A stretch of DNA of 64,000 nucleotides from an uncultured Phycisphaerales bacterium (GCA_937868095.1 CALMLO010000032.1:62001-126000), one strand, 5' to 3'. Numbered from the stretch's first letter, positions 43,833 through 52,247 are shown. Notes: generated from the sequence alone by a model not told the origin. Translations and numbers: made by a program.

Positions 43833-44513
43833 ATGGGGTTCAATGCAATGAAATATAGTTTTGTTTTTGCTGCGGCGTGGATTCTGCTGGCAGGCGGCTG
43901 CCATGTTCAGCAGCCGGTTCAGCGGGCGGAGGGAAATTATTATTTGAATCCGTCTGCGGATTTTCTGCATCTGGGCAAGGTGGTGATGCTCGAGCTGGAG
44001 AATTTGACTCTTTATCCGGAGCAGGGACGGGATTTTTCTGAAGCGCTGGCGGATGGGCTGGGCAAGAAGCATCTGTTCAGTGTCCGGCTGGTTCGGCGAA
44101 GCGATCCGTCCTGGCAGCGGTTTGATTTGGATTCCATTCGTCAATATACTCCGCAGCAGCTGGCGGAAATCCGGCAGAATATGGGAGCTGATGCGGTTAT
44201 TTTCGGGACGATAAACCGCTACAGTTCCTATCCTCATTTGATGCTCGGTGTCCATTTGAAAATGCTTGATTTGCGAACAGCGGAGATTGTCTGGGCCATT
44301 GAGGATGTCTGGGACAGTACCGATCAATCCACGCAGAAGCGGATGGAGCAGTATTTTGAGACGGAAATGCGGACAGGGTATGAACCGCTGAACTGGAAGA
44401 TTCTCGAAAACAGCCCTCGGTATTTTAATAAGTTTGTTGTTTACGAGATTACCCGGACGCTGCCGGATTATCAGACGCTGCAAAATAAAATATTATCGTC
44501 CGAAAATAAATGA
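43833..44513 (+). CDS. Outer-membrane lipoprotein of the flagellar operon, unknown
   Basis: This 226-residue protein has a clear lipoprotein signal (AAAWILLAGGC). The mature part has VVMLELENLTLYPEQGRDFSE, then MGADAVIFGTINRYSSYPHL and LDLRTAEIVWAIEDVWDS. This pattern of a conserved turnover of 'gene product is present as X' segments is seen in CsgG/TolB-N-like and FlgT/FlgP-like lipoproteins. The ATG at 43848 gives a more usual signal peptide length than 43833. It is the last gene before a new promoter. Confidence 0.65.
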   Translation: MGFNAMKYSFVFAAAWILLAGGCHVQQPVQRAEGNYYLNPSADFLHLGKVVMLELENLTLYPEQGRDFSEALADGLGKKHLFSVRLVRRSDPSWQRFDLDSIRQYTPQQLAEIRQNMGADAVIFGTINRYSSYPHLMLGVHLKMLDLRTAEIVWAIEDVWDSTDQSTQKRMEQYFETEMRTGYEPLNWKILENSPRYFNKFVVYEITRTLPDYQTLQNKILSSENK

Positions 44514-44560
44514 TTCTTTAGCCGGCTTTTTAAAAAGCGTGTGATTTTTCAAATAATTTC

Positions 44561-44587
44561 TAAAGTTCCTCTCTTATGATACGACAA
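44561..44587 (+). promoter_or_regulatory. Candidate sigma-28 (FliA) promoter of the FlgM-like gene
   Basis: TAAAGTTC (44561-44568), an 11-base spacer and TACGACAA (44580-44587) match the consensus TAAAGTTT-N11-GCCGATAA at 7/8 and 5/8 positions with correct spacing. It lies 48 bases before the ATG. Confidence 0.6.
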
Positions 44588-44634
44588 TGGGGTCAGAGGA
44601 AAACAAGCGTTTCTGATTGCGGGATATTTAAAAA

Positions 44635-44913
44635 ATGAGTTCAGTTGACCCGTTCAGTTCTGTTCAGCAGATAGCCGGCTCTTTGGGAGCGGCATCTGTT
44701 GCGGGCTCCGCAGAGTCCAAAAAGAAGACTTCTCGCAAGGACAAGGTGGAGCTGAGTTCCCGATATGCCGGACTGCTGGAGCGGGCGATGCAGATGGAAG
44801 AGTATCAGCCGGAACTTATCCGGCAGGCGCAGGAATTGGTGATGTCCGGTCGGGCTGATTCGATGGAAGCGGCATTGGAGGCGGCTCGAAGGATACTTCA
44901 ATATGGTGTGTAA
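44635..44913 (+). CDS. FlgM-like protein (candidate anti-sigma-28 factor)
   Basis: This 92-residue protein has a flexible Ser/Gly/Ala-rich N-terminus and a C-terminal half of the kind seen in FlgM. DKVELSSRYAGLLERA is followed by a helix with LIRQAQELVMSGRADSMEAAL and a final helix AARRIL. FlgM binds FliA until it is exported through the finished hook. Identity is far too low to be certain. Its size, the DxVxLS start of the helical part, its place next to the fliA operon and its sigma-28-type promoter all agree. The ATG has a weak Shine-Dalgarno sequence. Confidence 0.55.
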   Translation: MSSVDPFSSVQQIAGSLGAASVAGSAESKKKTSRKDKVELSSRYAGLLERAMQMEEYQPELIRQAQELVMSGRADSMEAALEAARRILQYGV

Positions 44914-44981
44914 AGGGTGCTGGGTGCTCCGAACAAGGATGTTCGGATAGTTAACCGCACGGAAAAGCGAGATTTGGACCT

Positions 44982-45021
44982 ACATGGCTTTGAATGGCTT
45001 GGCGGCGATTCAAAGCCATGT
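44982..45021. repeat. Perfect 14-bp inverted repeat
   Basis: ACATGGCTTTGAAT (44982-44995), a 12-base loop and ATTCAAAGCCATGT (45008-45021) form a perfect hairpin. The sequence after it is TCGTTTTC, too short for a good T-tract, so it may be a structured RNA element or a protein site rather than a terminator. Confidence 0.85.
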
Positions 45022-45343
45022 TCGTTTTCTGAATGCTCCTTTATGCCCAGCAGTCAAGCCAGATTCCTTTCGGGGCTTTGGGCCTCGAAGGATTCGGGCC
45101 TTTCCATCGCCGGAAGGCGTGAAGATACCGCGGCGTTTGGAGCGGCGGTTTTGCCGGCAAATCTGTTTCCGTCGGAACCACTATCTCCCCCGGCTGGAGC
45201 GGACGGGACTGAATCACTCGACAGACTATCGGTTTGGTCATCATCACCCCCATATCCAACCATGCTGTTTCTCATCACCGAACTGTATTATACTGAAAAG
45301 GGGGTTGAAAAACAAGGAACCGGCGGATACAAGGGCTCATAGT

Positions 45344-45384
45344 CCGATAAAAGGAAAGTGGGAGAAAAAGAAATCGGTTTTTTT
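45344..45384 (+). terminator. Weak terminator after the GGA-rich region
   Basis: CCGAT (45344-45348) pairs with ATCGG (45373-45377), followed directly by seven T (45378-45384). The loop is long (24 bases) and contains GGA motifs, so pairing strength is modest. Confidence 0.4.
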
Positions 45385-45454
45385 GAGACAGGCCGGCTGA
45401 AAAAGAATAAAGGCGTAACATTGGCTCCGATGGGATTTTGTTGAGGAAAACGGG

Positions 45455-45655
45455 ATGCGGCTGCTGGCGCGATGTCCGGATTGCGGATTTGAAATGGGCC
45501 TTTTGCTGGAAGATGCTGACAAACGAAAACGCTGCAGGCGATGCGGACGGCTGTTTAAGGTGCCGACAGTTGAGCAGATGCGGATGGCGATTGATTTACT
45601 GGGACAGGCCCATTCTAAAGTCTATGTAGATGAAAAAGGCAATGTATATGGGTAA
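45455..45655 (+). CDS. Small zinc-ribbon protein
   Basis: This 66-residue protein has the two-CxxC ribbon RCPDCGFEMGLLLEDADKR then CRRCGRLFKVP, the same type as the protein at 21556 although the sequences differ. A short helical tail with EQMRMAIDLLGQAHSK follows. GAGG lies 8 bases before the ATG. A weak sigma-28-like sequence, TAAAGGCG (45408) and TCCGATGG (45426), precedes it but with a 10-base spacer. Function unknown. Confidence 0.65.
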   Translation: MRLLARCPDCGFEMGLLLEDADKRKRCRRCGRLFKVPTVEQMRMAIDLLGQAHSKVYVDEKGNVYG

Positions 45656-45720
45656 TACGCCAGCGGTTTTGTGAAGGTAAATAAAGAACTTAGAGGGAGA
45701 GGTTTGCTGCGGGAGCGTTT

Positions 45721-45960
45721 TTAAGAATTTTTGACGGGTGAGGGGTCGGCTTTGGAAGAATTGTCCGGCGACTTATTCTGCTGCTGTTGCTGGGCCTTTT
45801 CTTTCTGAATGAGCAGATAGATTTCTTTGCGGTGTACCTCCACATTCCGGGGAGCGTTTATTCCTAAACGAACTTTATCGCCGCGAACATCGACAATTGT
45901 GATCTCGACATCGTCGCCGATCATGATTGATTCGTCTTTTTGCCTGCTGAGGACCAACAT
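45721..45960 (-). CDS. csrA: Carbon storage regulator CsrA
   Basis: This 79-residue RNA-binding protein begins [18 protein letters not shown] and continues [19 protein letters not shown], the CsrA core. It acts as a dimer that binds GGA motifs in mRNA leaders and changes translation or stability; flagellar mRNAs are common targets. A Gln-rich then Lys/Asp/Ser-rich tail of about 25 residues extends beyond the core. AAGGAG stands 8 bases before the ATG. No fliW gene, the protein antagonist used in many flagellated bacteria, is in the window. Confidence 0.96.
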   Translation of the reverse strand: MLVLSRQKDESIMIGDDVEITIVDVRGDKVRLGINAPRNVEVHRKEIYLLIQKEKAQQQQQNKSPDNSSKADPSPVKNS

Positions 45961-46267
45961 AGTAAACTCCTTATGAAATGCTGGCCGTTGCTCTTAAGTA
46001 TTTATTTTCAAAAGCATTCCGTTTTCTATTCTTTTTTACGCTGTTGCCGGCGCTGCGGTTGTAAAAATCCATCATAAAACCTTGTATTCGGTATAGGTAT
46101 ATTCGGCTTTTTGATAAGGATGGCATAGGAGTTTTTTGGGGCGGTTCTAAAAAAAAGGGAGAAAATCGGGCATGAAAGATGCAAGTGAATGTACATTAAG
46201 GACTTACAAAACTTTTTTCAGATGAGAAATAGAAAGAAAACAGGGGTTTTTTGAGTGTTATAGGACG
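45961..46267. other. Intergenic region upstream of csrA
   Basis: 307 bases between csrA and the membrane protein gene. No gene is seen. Apart from the csrA ribosome binding site only a weak minus-strand promoter-like pair (TTATCA-16-TATACC, around 46100) and a short palindrome AATGTACATT were noticed. Confidence 0.5.
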
Positions 46268-47245
46268 TTAGGAGTCCTTTTTAGGCATTTTGTATTTGAC
46301 TACGAGCCACTGGCCGGCCAGAGCACCAATGGCCGAGAACGACACAATCTGGATGGGTAATATGGCAGAAATTGTGTTTGGGAAATAAGCCACGGCCCAA
46401 TTTTCAGTCATATATTGAAGAATTTGGGGACTGCACGCTTTCGAGATAACAAAGAAGTATAAGATAGGGCTGGCAAGGACGGCCCAATAATGGTCACAGT
46501 CCAAAAAGTATTTAATGATGGCTCCAGCCAAGGTAAAGGATGCCAGCATGGCAAAGGCGATTTGGCGGTTTCCCGGCTGACCTGTGACGGAGCCGATGTG
46601 GGTATCTGGATAGCGGACATCCTGAGCAAACAGGCCGACGGTCAGCTGGACAGTGACAACAGAGGCCAGAACGGCCACGAGAATAGAAACGATTTGTTTG
46701 GCGGTTGTCTTCTTGAGAGGAGGTGCAGGAACTGCCGGAGCGGTTTTAGAAGGGAAAAACCGGGCAGCCAGCCAGATGCCGGCCGCACCGCAGGCAAGCA
46801 TGGCCAGCCAGAAAAAGGTTTCTATGCGGAAGAAATGATAGACTGCCAGCCGTTGTTCGAAGGCGGAATGGGTCAGAAGAACGGAATGAACAGTGCCTCC
46901 TTGAAGAGTCCAGACGGCAAGACCTGTTGGTACGGCAAGAAGGCCGACTGATTTGCCGTAGGGATATGCGACAAGATACCCGCCTGCTCCAGCCAAAAAG
47001 GCGGTCAGCAGGCATAAAACGATATCCGAGACGGAAAATGCCCCTCCATACAGCGTTACCGCACCGAGCGGGTCGGCTGGGGCGATTTTGGGCCAGAGAA
47101 GAAAGCCAATCAGAAAGGCCCCAACAGCCATGGAGGCCAGGATGCGAATCCGCATCAGCCAATGAACATTAAAAAGACTGAGCAGGATATAAAGAAAGCC
47201 GGCAAAGGCGGCAATTTTCAATGTCCACTCAAGCGTTATACCCAT
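46268..47245 (-). CDS. Multi-pass membrane protein, unknown
   Basis: This 325-residue protein has about eight or nine hydrophobic helices with short loops and a basic end (KYKMPKKDS). A Pro/Ala/Lys-rich cytoplasmic loop (SKTAPAVPAPPLKK) splits it near the middle. A conserved-looking loop is AQDVRYPDTHIGSVTGQPGNRQ. No transporter signature was recognised. It is a single gene with its own upstream region. Confidence 0.7.
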   Translation of the reverse strand: MGITLEWTLKIAAFAGFLYILLSLFNVHWLMRIRILASMAVGAFLIGFLLWPKIAPADPLGAVTLYGGAFSVSDIVLCLLTAFLAGAGGYLVAYPYGKSVGLLAVPTGLAVWTLQGGTVHSVLLTHSAFEQRLAVYHFFRIETFFWLAMLACGAAGIWLAARFFPSKTAPAVPAPPLKKTTAKQIVSILVAVLASVVTVQLTVGLFAQDVRYPDTHIGSVTGQPGNRQIAFAMLASFTLAGAIIKYFLDCDHYWAVLASPILYFFVISKACSPQILQYMTENWAVAYFPNTISAILPIQIVSFSAIGALAGQWLVVKYKMPKKDS

Positions 47246-47376
47246 TCTGGATTCCTTTTTTCAGTTGGGACAGGTTATCACGGGCCTAAAACGCGGTCAA
47301 GGATTTAGCACGAGAAAATAGATAGGGAATTGGGCATTGGGGGCAACAACCGCGGTCGTGCGAGTTTAGAAACATT

Positions 47377-47406
47377 TTGGCAGCGGAATGAGAGGGAAGA
47401 TATAAT
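47377..47406 (+). promoter_or_regulatory. Candidate promoter of the M48 protease gene
   Basis: TTGGCA (47377-47382), 18 bases and a perfect TATAAT (47401-47406), 36 bases before the ATG. Confidence 0.6.
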
Positions 47407-47442
47407 AGACAGGAAATAACTGGACAAGAAAAGGAGATAATT

Positions 47443-48309
47443 ATGGGATTTCTTCTTCGGCTTCGATGGATGCCTTTGGGCGTGCTGATGGTATTTTGTG
47501 CTTCTTGCAGCCAGGTGGCGATAACCGGCCGCAGTCAGTTGAATCTTGTTCCAGACTCGCTTGTTAATTCGATGGCCCTGGAAGAGTACCAGAGTTTTTT
47601 GAAAGAAAACAAAGTGAGTACGGATCCGCAGCAGACGGCGATGGTGCGAGAAGTGGGCAAGCGGATTGCCGCGGCAGTGGAGACTTATTTCAAGCAGCAG
47701 GGACTGTCCAGCCAGGTGAAAGGATTTGACTGGGAGTTTCAGCTGGTAGAAAGTGAGGAGAAAAACGCCTGGTGTCTGCCGGGCGGCAAGGTAGTTGTTT
47801 ATACCGGTTTGCTGCCGGTTACTCAGGATGAAAATGGTCTGGCAGTGGTGATTTCTCACGAGATTGCGCATGCAGTGGCCCGACACGGCAGTGAGCGGAT
47901 GAGCCAGGGGCTGCTGTATCAGATGGGAGGAATAGCCCTGTCGGAAGCTCTCCAAAATTATCCGGCTGCCACTCAACAGCTGTTTCTGCAATCCTATGGT
48001 CTGGGAACCCAAATCGGGGTTCTTCTGCCTTACAGTCGGCTGCACGAGAAAGAAGCCGACCGGCTGGGTCTGATTTTTATGGGGATGGCCGGCTTTAATC
48101 CGCAGACGGCTGTGGATTTCTGGCAGCGGATGGCCGAAAGCAGTTCAGAAAATCCGCCGGAGTTTCTCAGCACTCACCCTTCGGATAAAACTCGTATCCA
48201 GGCCATCAAGGAAGTGCTTCCGGAGGCGATGCGATATTATTATCAGGCCACCGGTCAAACGGCCCCGCAGATTTATCAGTATCAGTATCCCTTTGGGAAA
48301 GGGTCATAA
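47443..48309 (+). CDS. M48-family metallopeptidase, probable lipoprotein
   Basis: This 288-residue protein has a signal sequence ending in a possible lipobox (FCASC). The zinc motif HEIAH (139-143) lies in VVISHEIAHAVARHGSERMS, and the third ligand is in LHEKEADRLGLIFM. The motif GGKVVVYTGLLPVT is typical of the M48B group that includes LoiP, YcaL and BepA, periplasmic proteases that check outer-membrane protein assembly. The C-terminal TPR of BepA is missing. AAGGAG precedes the ATG. Its 3' end overlaps the convergent synthase gene by about 100 bases. Confidence 0.9.
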   Translation: MGFLLRLRWMPLGVLMVFCASCSQVAITGRSQLNLVPDSLVNSMALEEYQSFLKENKVSTDPQQTAMVREVGKRIAAAVETYFKQQGLSSQVKGFDWEFQLVESEEKNAWCLPGGKVVVYTGLLPVTQDENGLAVVISHEIAHAVARHGSERMSQGLLYQMGGIALSEALQNYPAATQQLFLQSYGLGTQIGVLLPYSRLHEKEADRLGLIFMGMAGFNPQTAVDFWQRMAESSSENPPEFLSTHPSDKTRIQAIKEVLPEAMRYYYQATGQTAPQIYQYQYPFGKGS

Positions 48310-49132
48310 GGTTCGCTCCGCTTGTCAGGAACGGCAGGGGTTCGGCTGCTAAGAGGGCCTGGAGAAAGCCGTTTTCTTCAGGGGATTTTTCTGTGTGCCC
48401 GGCATGTTTGAAGAGCATTTTCAGAGCGGCTGAGAATTTTTTGTCCAAGGGCGCCACAAAGGTTTGGACTGTTTGGGGGTCGCCCAAAACTGGGGGAATC
48501 TGAATTTGATAGGCATGGAGAGTAAGCCGGCTGATGAGCGGGGATTCAGGGGTTTCTTTTTTCCGGCGGTATTCTTTTTTGTAGTCGGACAGCATCAGAG
48601 GATGAGGGCTTGCATACAGCGGGTCCAGGGCAAGGGGGATTCCGTGATGGGCAAGGTGGACGCGAATCTGATGGGTTCTGCCGGTGAGCGGCTGAACGGC
48701 CAGCAGGGCAAAAGGACCTAAATCCATCAATTTTTCCCAGTATGTGACTGCTTCTTTGCCTTTGGATGGCTGAATGAACATCTTTCGAGGATTTTGCCGG
48801 CTTCGAAGGAGGGGGTCCTGAAAGCATCCGCTGCTTTGGGGGATTGGACCCTGAACTAAGGCGAGATAAAGTTTTGGAAAATGACGCCTGGAAAAGCCGG
48901 CGGTGTAGAAACTTTGGGCCGGTTTGTTTTTTGCTAACAAAAGCACACCGGAGGTGTCTTTGTCAAGGCGGTGAACCAGCCGCCAGGGTTCGGGGCTTGG
49001 GCGGATGCTGTTGAGAATCTCCAGCAGCCAGGGGGCTCCGGCACGGTCCTTGGTTACGGATACGCCGGCTGGTTTGTTGAGAATCAAAAGGTCCTGGTTT
49101 TCATATAGAATAGAAATAGAGGGCTTTTTCAT
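48206..49132 (-). CDS. RluA-family pseudouridine synthase
   Basis: This 308-residue enzyme isomerises uridine to pseudouridine in structured RNA. The catalytic block is RLVHRLDKDTSGVLLLAKN, with the nucleophile Asp in HRLD. Further motifs are ILNKPAGVSV near the N-terminus and TGRTHQIRVHLAHHG. There is no S4 domain. The exact rRNA or tRNA target cannot be assigned. The last 35 codons run antisense into the end of the M48 protease gene. This C-terminal tail (rich in Asp, Ser and Pro) looks unconserved, so it may be a read-on after loss of an earlier stop. Confidence 0.88.
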   Translation of the reverse strand: MKKPSISILYENQDLLILNKPAGVSVTKDRAGAPWLLEILNSIRPSPEPWRLVHRLDKDTSGVLLLAKNKPAQSFYTAGFSRRHFPKLYLALVQGPIPQSSGCFQDPLLRSRQNPRKMFIQPSKGKEAVTYWEKLMDLGPFALLAVQPLTGRTHQIRVHLAHHGIPLALDPLYASPHPLMLSDYKKEYRRKKETPESPLISRLTLHAYQIQIPPVLGDPQTVQTFVAPLDKKFSAALKMLFKHAGHTEKSPEENGFLQALLAAEPLPFLTSGANLMTLSQRDTDTDKSAGPFDRWPDNNIASPPEALP

Positions 49133-49213
49133 AAGTTTTGTTTTTCAAAGGAGACCATTGTGGGGATTTTGCGGTAAAGGCCGCTTTTTGAGGTTTCGGC
49201 CGGCAGAAAGAAT

Positions 49214-49849
49214 TTAGGTGAGCTCCACTGACCAGTAAGCATGGTCCAGAAACTGCTTCCAACTGTGATATCGTTCGTGGCTGAGATGAATATGGATAAC
49301 CGGATTGCGCTTGGGTTTGAGCGGTTTTTGAATCAGTTTCATATTGGCCTGCTGCGGCGTTCGCCCGCCTTTTCGGACGTTGCATTGTGTACAGGCGCAA
49401 ACTACATTTTCCCAAGTGCTTTGACCGCCGAGACGTCGGGGAATGACATGGTCAAGAGACAGTTCCGAGGTGGGGAATTTTTTCCCGCAGTACTGACAGC
49501 GGTTTCCGTCTCGGGCAAAAAGATTGCGGCGGTTGAATTTGACGGTTTGACGCGGCAAGCGGTCATAGAAAAGAAGGCGGATAATTCGGGGTACAGCCAG
49601 TTCGAAATTGACGGTGGAAACCCAGTCCTGATACTGGGCTTTGAAAAGATGCTTCATCTGGCTGATTTGCTGCCAAGTCTGGAAGTCGTAGTTGGCATAG
49701 TTTCCATTATCGCAGGAAACAACCTCGGCCAGATTCCGACAAAGCAGCGAAAAAGCCCGCCTGGCACTGATGACTCGCAAAGCCATATAGTGCTTATTGA
49801 GTACTAAAACCCGACAATCCATTGCTGATTGAGATGCTGCAGAAATCAT
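49214..49849 (-). CDS. HNH endonuclease family protein
   Basis: This 211-residue protein has the HNH motif [21 protein letters not shown] with a later [13 protein letters not shown]. These supply the zinc-binding CxxC pairs and the catalytic His. The N-terminal [20 protein letters not shown] marks the group of stand-alone HNH proteins widespread in bacteria. These are usually chromosomal and not linked to restriction systems. The ATG at 49849 is used; the start at 49822 (MDCRVLVLN) is also plausible. Function not established. Confidence 0.85.
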   Translation of the reverse strand: MISAASQSAMDCRVLVLNKHYMALRVISARRAFSLLCRNLAEVVSCDNGNYANYDFQTWQQISQMKHLFKAQYQDWVSTVNFELAVPRIIRLLFYDRLPRQTVKFNRRNLFARDGNRCQYCGKKFPTSELSLDHVIPRRLGGQSTWENVVCACTQCNVRKGGRTPQQANMKLIQKPLKPKRNPVIHIHLSHERYHSWKQFLDHAYWSVELT

Positions 49850-50067
49850 TGTCTTCTCTTACAAATGCTTTTCTACAGGACCTAAGATACTCGATAGGAT
49901 TGGTTTTTACAAGGCAAAAATTAACGAAAAATACCATCTTCTAACCGCAGGGAGGTCGAAAGAGGTGAAAAGGATGGGTAAAACCGAGTTTTGAAGTCTA
50001 AAATCAACCCCTTTGCATTTGGAAGAGCAAGAAGGACGGCCGGATTTTTGAGATACAAAGCGGTCGA

Positions 50068-50376
50068 TTAAGACTTTTCTGGGGCGGGTGCCGGCGCAGC
50101 GAGTTTTTCCCGCATGAGACGTCCCATTTTAAACTTTACGCTCCGCTTGGGCGGCACTTGGACTCTCTCGAGTGTTTTGGGGTTCTGGGCAATTCTGGAC
50201 GACCGTGTTCTGGTTTCAAAGACTCCAAAATCGCGGAATTCAAGTCGATTGTCCCGTGCTAATTCATCAATCATTTCATCCAAAAATGTTTGAATTATTT
50301 TTTTGACAATGACCCGTTTGGCCTGTGTGGACTCTGAAATACGATCAATTAGTTCTTTTTTCGTAATTGTTGCCAT
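50068..50376 (-). CDS. HU/IHF-family DNA-binding protein
   Basis: This 102-residue protein is a histone-like HU/IHF homologue. It has the N-terminal helices (ITKKELIDRISEST), the dimer helix, and the beta arm GVFETRTRSSRIAQNPKT with the conserved Pro that kinks DNA. A short Ala/Pro tail is added at the end. It bends and packs DNA as a dimer. It has a good minus-strand promoter. Confidence 0.93.
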   Translation of the reverse strand: MATITKKELIDRISESTQAKRVIVKKIIQTFLDEMIDELARDNRLEFRDFGVFETRTRSSRIAQNPKTLERVQVPPKRSVKFKMGRLMREKLAAPAPAPEKS

Positions 50377-50470
50377 CGGCCATCCTCTTTTGTGGTAATG
50401 ATAAGGAAAAACCCATTCCTCTTTGCTCTGTTTCTTTCAAAACGACTGCTACCAACGAGAATCACAAACT

Positions 50471-50499
50471 ACTATACACAAACGACTTCGAAACGGCAA
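50471..50499 (-). promoter_or_regulatory. Candidate promoter of the HU gene
   Basis: On the minus strand TTGCCG (50494-50499), 17 bases, TATAGT (50471-50476). The predicted leader is about 85 nt. Confidence 0.5.
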
Positions 50500-50596
50500 G
50501 AGTTTTTTTCCTAATTTTTAATAGGAATGGATGAGCCGAGAACCGGACTTGCCAGGTCTGTATAAGAGGGAAGGACGGATTTTTTCTTACTTCATC

Positions 50597-50625
50597 TTGA
50601 CCGAGTTATCTGTCAAGTTCATAAT
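50597..50625 (+). promoter_or_regulatory. Candidate promoter of the signal peptidase pair
   Basis: TTGACC (50597-50602), 17 bases, CATAAT (50620-50625), 5/6 at both boxes, about 36 bases before the first start codon. Confidence 0.6.
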
Positions 50626-50660
50626 AAGAATCTTTTATAAACGCTGAATGGATAACGACC

Positions 50661-52247
50661 TTGAGTAAAAAAACTGAAAAGCGATCCTGCGAATCTTCAG
50701 AGTGTCGGGCTGAAGGAATCTACCATTTCCTGGAATGGCTGGTTACAGCACTGGCTTCGACGCTGGTTTTTATTGTCTTTCTTATGCAGGTTTACCGGAT
50801 TCCAACCGGCAGCATGGCGGATACGCTGAAGGGTGCTCATTTTCGTTTGCGCTGTGAGCAGTGCGGTTATCGGTATGACTACGATTTTTCTCCCAGTCAG
50901 TACAAGATGAAGGAAAATGTGTTTCCGAATCAGGATTTGCCGATTCGGAAAGAGTGCCGCTGTCCGAGCTGCGGGTATGCTTATCGGGTGTGGATGCGGG
51001 AAAAGGACCCTCTCTACCACCAGCGGGTGTATAAGGGCGATCAGATTTTTGTTCTGAAATGTGTGTATCAGTTTTTTGAGCCGAACCGGTGGGATGTGGT
51101 GGTGTTTAAGAACCCGCTGGAGCCGAAAATTAATTATATCAAACGGCTGATTGGAAAAGCGGGAGAGAAGGTCGAAATTATTGACGGGGATATTTATATA
51201 AATGACCGAATTATGCGAAAGCCCCCTGCTGTGCAGGAGGAACTGTGGATGCCGATTTACGAGAATGACTATCAGCCCGTTCATCCGGAAGAGTCGCGGT
51301 TTAACCGGCACCCCTGGCGGCAGCCGTTTGAAAATGTGGGGGCAAGCCGATGGGATTTGGGGGGAAGAGAAAGGCCGTTTTTTACGCTGGAGGAAAAAGA
51401 CCGAACCGTGCATCGTGTTCAGTATAATCCCCAGATTGGAAATGATTTTCGGGCGGTGTATGCGTATGATCCGCCGGATTTTATTCCCTATATGCCGATT
51501 TGCAGTGATTTGATGATTCGCTGCTGTCCGCAGATGAGTGCGGACAGCGGGTTGGGCTGTGAGCTGGGCAAATACGGCAGGCGATATCAGGGCTGGCTCC
51601 ATGGTGACGGCCGAATGGAAATTGTGAAGATAGGGGCAGGGGAAGAGAGAACCATTCTGGCGGAGGGAGCAGCGGAAATCAAGGATTCTTTTCAATGGAA
51701 GGAGTTTCGGTTTTTTCTGGCAGACCATCAGCTGGTGCTTGAATACGGGCAGACGAAATTGATTTATGACCTGGGACGCAGTGTTGAGGATGCAGGGACC
51801 GAGCGGCACATTTGGCCGGAGGCGGCGATTCTTGGATATGGAACGGTGCGGATTTTTCATATCGGTTTGTTCCGGGATATTTATTATATGAATACCGATG
51901 TGTCTGACCCGCAGCGTCCGATTCTGCAGGGAGGGGAGGGCAATCCAGTTATCCTTGGAGAAGATGAATTTTTTGTTTGCGGCGACAACAGCCCTTACAG
52001 TCTGGATTCTCGCTGGTGGAACCGGCCGGGGGTAGGGAATCGGGGACGCACCTACCGGCAGGGAATTGTTCCGCGAGAGTATCTTGTCGGAAAGGCGTTT
52101 TTTGTGCATTGGCCCGGCGGCTATCCGGTTATTCCCGGGTTTTTCCGTTTTATTCCGTATGTGGATGGGATGAAAGTGATTTATGGGGGAAGCCGAGGGT
52201 GGGATGTGAAGGAGCAGACGCCGGCTGCTGCGGAGAAACAGTTGTGA
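50661..52247 (+). CDS. lepB: Signal peptidase I with inserted zinc ribbon and extra domain, copy 1
   Basis: This 528-residue protein is a type I signal peptidase, nearly twice the usual length. A membrane helix (22-45) is followed by IPTGSMADTL with catalytic S51, and YIKRLIG gives the general base K161. The final box CGDNSPYSLDSRWW is present. Two insertions are unusual. A CxxC pair either side of residues 65-104 (RCEQCGY...CPSCGYAY) forms a zinc ribbon. About 250 residues between the Lys box and the last box contain ICSDLMIRCCPQ and an all-beta segment (RFFLADHQLVLEYG) like a laminin-G fold. The start is a TTG with a weak ribosome site, so a later start is possible. Confidence 0.88.
   Translation: MSKKTEKRSCESSECRAEGIYHFLEWLVTALASTLVFIVFLMQVYRIPTGSMADTLKGAHFRLRCEQCGYRYDYDFSPSQYKMKENVFPNQDLPIRKECRCPSCGYAYRVWMREKDPLYHQRVYKGDQIFVLKCVYQFFEPNRWDVVVFKNPLEPKINYIKRLIGKAGEKVEIIDGDIYINDRIMRKPPAVQEELWMPIYENDYQPVHPEESRFNRHPWRQPFENVGASRWDLGGRERPFFTLEEKDRTVHRVQYNPQIGNDFRAVYAYDPPDFIPYMPICSDLMIRCCPQMSADSGLGCELGKYGRRYQGWLHGDGRMEIVKIGAGEERTILAEGAAEIKDSFQWKEFRFFLADHQLVLEYGQTKLIYDLGRSVEDAGTERHIWPEAAILGYGTVRIFHIGLFRDIYYMNTDVSDPQRPILQGGEGNPVILGEDEFFVCGDNSPYSLDSRWWNRPGVGNRGRTYRQGIVPREYLVGKAFFVHWPGGYPVIPGFFRFIPYVDGMKVIYGGSRGWDVKEQTPAAAEKQL

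Larger units (their letters stand above)
44914..45384 (+). ncRNA. GGA-rich 3' region, candidate CsrA-binding RNA
   Basis: No credible gene lies between the FlgM-like stop and 45454. The plus strand carries about 15 GGA triplets in 471 bases by hand count, roughly twice chance. The first structure is TCCGAACA-AGGA-TGTTCGGA (44928-44947), which contains ACAAGGATGT, the core of the CsrA consensus RUACARGGAUGU, with GGA in the loop. Other GGA loops sit in CTCGAA-GGA-TTCGGG (45084-45098) and CGCC-GGAA-GGCG (45108-45119). A second ACAAGGA is at 45312. A perfect 14-bp hairpin lies at 44982-45021. A weak terminator ends the unit near 45384. Confidence 0.4.

Noticed and set aside
44917-45342. Open frame of 141 codons after the FlgM-like gene
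   Set aside because: Composition and frame do not look coding, other frames and the minus strand are equally open, there is no good ribosome site, and strong hairpins run through it.
45408-45433. Second sigma-28 promoter before the zinc-ribbon gene
   Set aside because: The spacer is one base short and the -10 box is only 5/8, so it is noted but not called.
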